Positions 5,736 through 7,517 of a stretch of 7,517 bases of DNA are shown here, one piece after another. A program made the translations under genes and the position numbers. Numbering within the stretch: position 1 is the stretch's first letter; the number at the start of each line of letters is the position of its first letter. Origin of the DNA: a bacterium (GTDB lineage Bacteria; Verrucomicrobiota; Verrucomicrobiae; Opitutales; Opitutaceae); NCBI GenBank assembly GCA_021780625.1, contig JAJXYI010000088.1:1-7517 (forward strand), in the 5' to 3' direction. The notes under the pieces are model-generated. The model worked only from the letters and a program-made list of their open reading frames with translations, made no database searches and was not told where the DNA came from.

Positions 5736-7517
5736 ATGCCGTTTCCCACTCCTCCCGCGATCCTCGCCGCGCGCGATTTGCGTTCGGCCGATCTCGAGTC
5801 CCAAACCCGTCAATCCCTCCTCCAAACCTACGCCTGGATGCAGTTGGCCCGGACGGCCGACAATCGCATTCTCGAACTGTTTCGCCAGGGTTTGATCAAG
5901 GGGACGGTGACGGGCGGACAGGGGCATGAAAGCCTGGTGGTCCCCATCGCGCTGCTCGCCGACAAGGGCGCCGACGTCATCTCGTTTTCACACCGCGGGC
6001 TGGGCGGGCACCTGATCTGGTCGGACCACCTCTGCACGCATCTCAACCAGTATTTCGCAAACGCCGACAGCCCCACCCGGGCAAGGGAGGGGAACGTCCA
6101 CCACGGCGACCCGAAGAATCGCTCGCTCCCCATGATCAGCCACCTGGGCGCCATGCTCTCGTGCGTGGCGGGCGCCACCGATTCGCAGCGACGCAGGGGC
6201 ATCCCCGCAGTCGGTTTTGCGTTCCTGGGCGACGGCGGCTCGAGCACAGGCGACATCCATGAGTCGCTCAACCTGGCCTCCCTTCTGTCGCTTCCCGTCA
6301 TCTTCGTCATCGAGAACAACGGCTACGCGTACTCGACGCCCGTCTCCGAGCAATACCCCGCCGGGGTCGAGTTGTGGCGGCGCGCCGCCGGCTACGGCAT
6401 CCGCGGACTCCAGCTCGACTGCGCCGACCCCGAACAGGTCCTGCGTTTTTTTGCGAAACTCGTCGACGAAACCCGCGCCGACCCGCGCCCCGTGCTCGTC
6501 GAGGCCCGCACGGTCCGGCTCCGCGGCCATGCCGCGTATGATACCTGCGACTACCTTCGCCCCGGAGAGGCCGAGTCCTTCGCCGCCGCCGACCAGCTTC
6601 CCCCGTTCCGCGCCCGCATGGTGCGCGAACACGGGGCCGACGCCATCGCCGCCCTCGACGCCGAACTTTCCGCGTACATCGAGGCATGCCTCAGGATCTC
6701 CCTCGCCGTCGGCCGCCCCTCACCCGAGGGCATGGAGCGCGACGTGTTCGCCCCCGACTCCAAACCCGCCTCCCCCTGGGCGCCCTCGATCGCCCCCCGT
6801 GGCTCCGCGCCCGAAAAGCCCGAGTTGCTCGGCTTCGCCCAGGCCCTCAATCGCGCCCTGCGCAAGATCCTCACCGAGCGCCCCGAGTCCCTCGTGCTCG
6901 GCCAGGACATCGCCACCTACGGCGGCCCCTTCAAGGTCACCGAGGGCCTCTTTGCCGAGTTCGGCCGCAGCCGCGTGCTCAATACCCCGCTCGCCGAGAG
7001 CGCCTGCACCGGCTATTCCCTCGGCCTCGCCGTCAACGGGCACCGGCCCGTCATCGAATACCAGTTCGCCGATTTTTCCACCGAGGCGGTCACGCAGATC
7101 GCCCTCAATGCGGGCACCTTCCACTTCCGCTCCGGCGCCCGGGCGCCGCTGGTCCTCCGCCTGCCCTGCGGAGGCGGCCTGACCTTCGGCTCGTTCCACT
7201 CCCAGGAGCTCGAATCCCTCTTCCTCTCCATGCCCGGCCTGAAGGCGCTCTACCCGGGCACGCCGCAGGACGCGTTCGACGCCATGCTCGCAGCCTACGA
7301 GGACGACAACCCGGTGCTGCTGTTCGAGCACAAGGGGCTCTACCGGCGCGGCAAGTCCCCCGTGTCGTGGAATCCCAACTACCGCGACGTCTGGACCCCC
7401 CGGCTCGTCCGCCCCGGCGACTTCGCAACCGTCGTCACCTACGGCGAGATGGTCCACCTTGGCGCGGAGCTGTGCGAGTATTTCGCCTCCGAGTACGAGC
7501 GCTCGTTCGAGCTGTTC
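5736..7517 (+). CDS. 2-oxoacid dehydrogenase E1, alpha and beta fused (3' end outside window)
   Basis: The thiamine diphosphate-dependent E1 decarboxylates a 2-oxoacid (pyruvate or a branched-chain oxoacid) and passes the acyl group to lipoyl-E2. 594 codons are open to the window edge without a stop. The alpha part spans about residues 25-330, with SHRG at 85-88, EGNVHHGD around His122-His123, and the diphosphate-binding motif GDG (165-167) to NN (194-195), spaced as expected, then GHAAYD. A proline-rich linker covers about 335-361. The beta part starts near 362, with NTPLAESACTG carrying the conserved Glu421 that activates the cofactor, then YQFADF and PCGGG. About 100 C-terminal residues are missing. 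The NNGYAYSTP segment leans toward the branched-chain/acetoin type, but substrate cannot be decided. ATG 5736 is used because no other start lies nearby; GGAGGGGG at 5709-5716 is 19 nt away, too far for a normal Shine-Dalgarno. It starts 74 nt after the esterase gene. Confidence 0.95.
   Translation, partial: MPFPTPPAILAARDLRSADLESQTRQSLLQTYAWMQLARTADNRILELFRQGLIKGTVTGGQGHESLVVPIALLADKGADVISFSHRGLGGHLIWSDHLCTHLNQYFANADSPTRAREGNVHHGDPKNRSLPMISHLGAMLSCVAGATDSQRRRGIPAVGFAFLGDGGSSTGDIHESLNLASLLSLPVIFVIENNGYAYSTPVSEQYPAGVELWRRAAGYGIRGLQLDCADPEQVLRFFAKLVDETRADPRPVLVEARTVRLRGHAAYDTCDYLRPGEAESFAAADQLPPFRARMVREHGADAIAALDAELSAYIEACLRISLAVGRPSPEGMERDVFAPDSKPASPWAPSIAPRGSAPEKPELLGFAQALNRALRKILTERPESLVLGQDIATYGGPFKVTEGLFAEFGRSRVLNTPLAESACTGYSLGLAVNGHRPVIEYQFADFSTEAVTQIALNAGTFHFRSGARAPLVLRLPCGGGLTFGSFHSQELESLFLSMPGLKALYPGTPQDAFDAMLAAYEDDNPVLLFEHKGLYRRGKSPVSWNPNYRDVWTPRLVRPGDFATVVTYGEMVHLGAELCEYFASEYERSFELF

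Overview
The window is GC-rich, densely coding DNA with every recognisable gene on the + strand. It most resembles a member of Verrucomicrobiota, probably Opitutaceae. The reasons are the paired NDDWG-type C-terminal repeats on a large exported protein, a fused alpha/beta 2-oxoacid dehydrogenase E1, starts without Shine-Dalgarno sequences, and intergenic spacers built from 7-8 nt degenerate tandem repeats. The lineage call is inference from family knowledge, not a database match.

Layout. Positions 1-206 are a leader ending in a ten-unit heptamer tandem array (126-195) that stops 11 nt before the start of a NIF3/YbgI-type metal-binding protein (207-962). A 297-nt spacer (963-1259) carries purine-rich and pyrimidine-rich copies of another short repeat in inverted orientation. 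Then come aroQ, type II 3-dehydroquinate dehydratase of the shikimate pathway (1260-1691), a hairpin directly after its stop, and a stand-alone NusG/RfaH-like elongation factor (1765-2277). After a 162-nt repeat-poor gap lies a 1073-residue exported protein (2440-5661): a CE7-type acetyl esterase joined to an eight-motif PQQ/BamB-like beta-propeller and two C-terminal surface repeats. The last gene (5736 to beyond 7517) is an E1 with alpha and beta parts in one chain, cut by the window end.

How the genes relate. The first three encode cytoplasmic housekeeping or regulatory proteins. They share strand and spacing, but each gap contains repeats or a hairpin, so a single operon is not demonstrated. 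The esterase-propeller protein probably acts on acetylated polysaccharide outside the cytoplasm, and the E1 feeds central carbon or branched-chain metabolism. No defence system, mobile element, CRISPR array, rRNA or tRNA was found. The most notable items are the esterase-propeller-repeat fusion and the spacer repeat families. I see no clear evidence for a wholly new multi-gene system.
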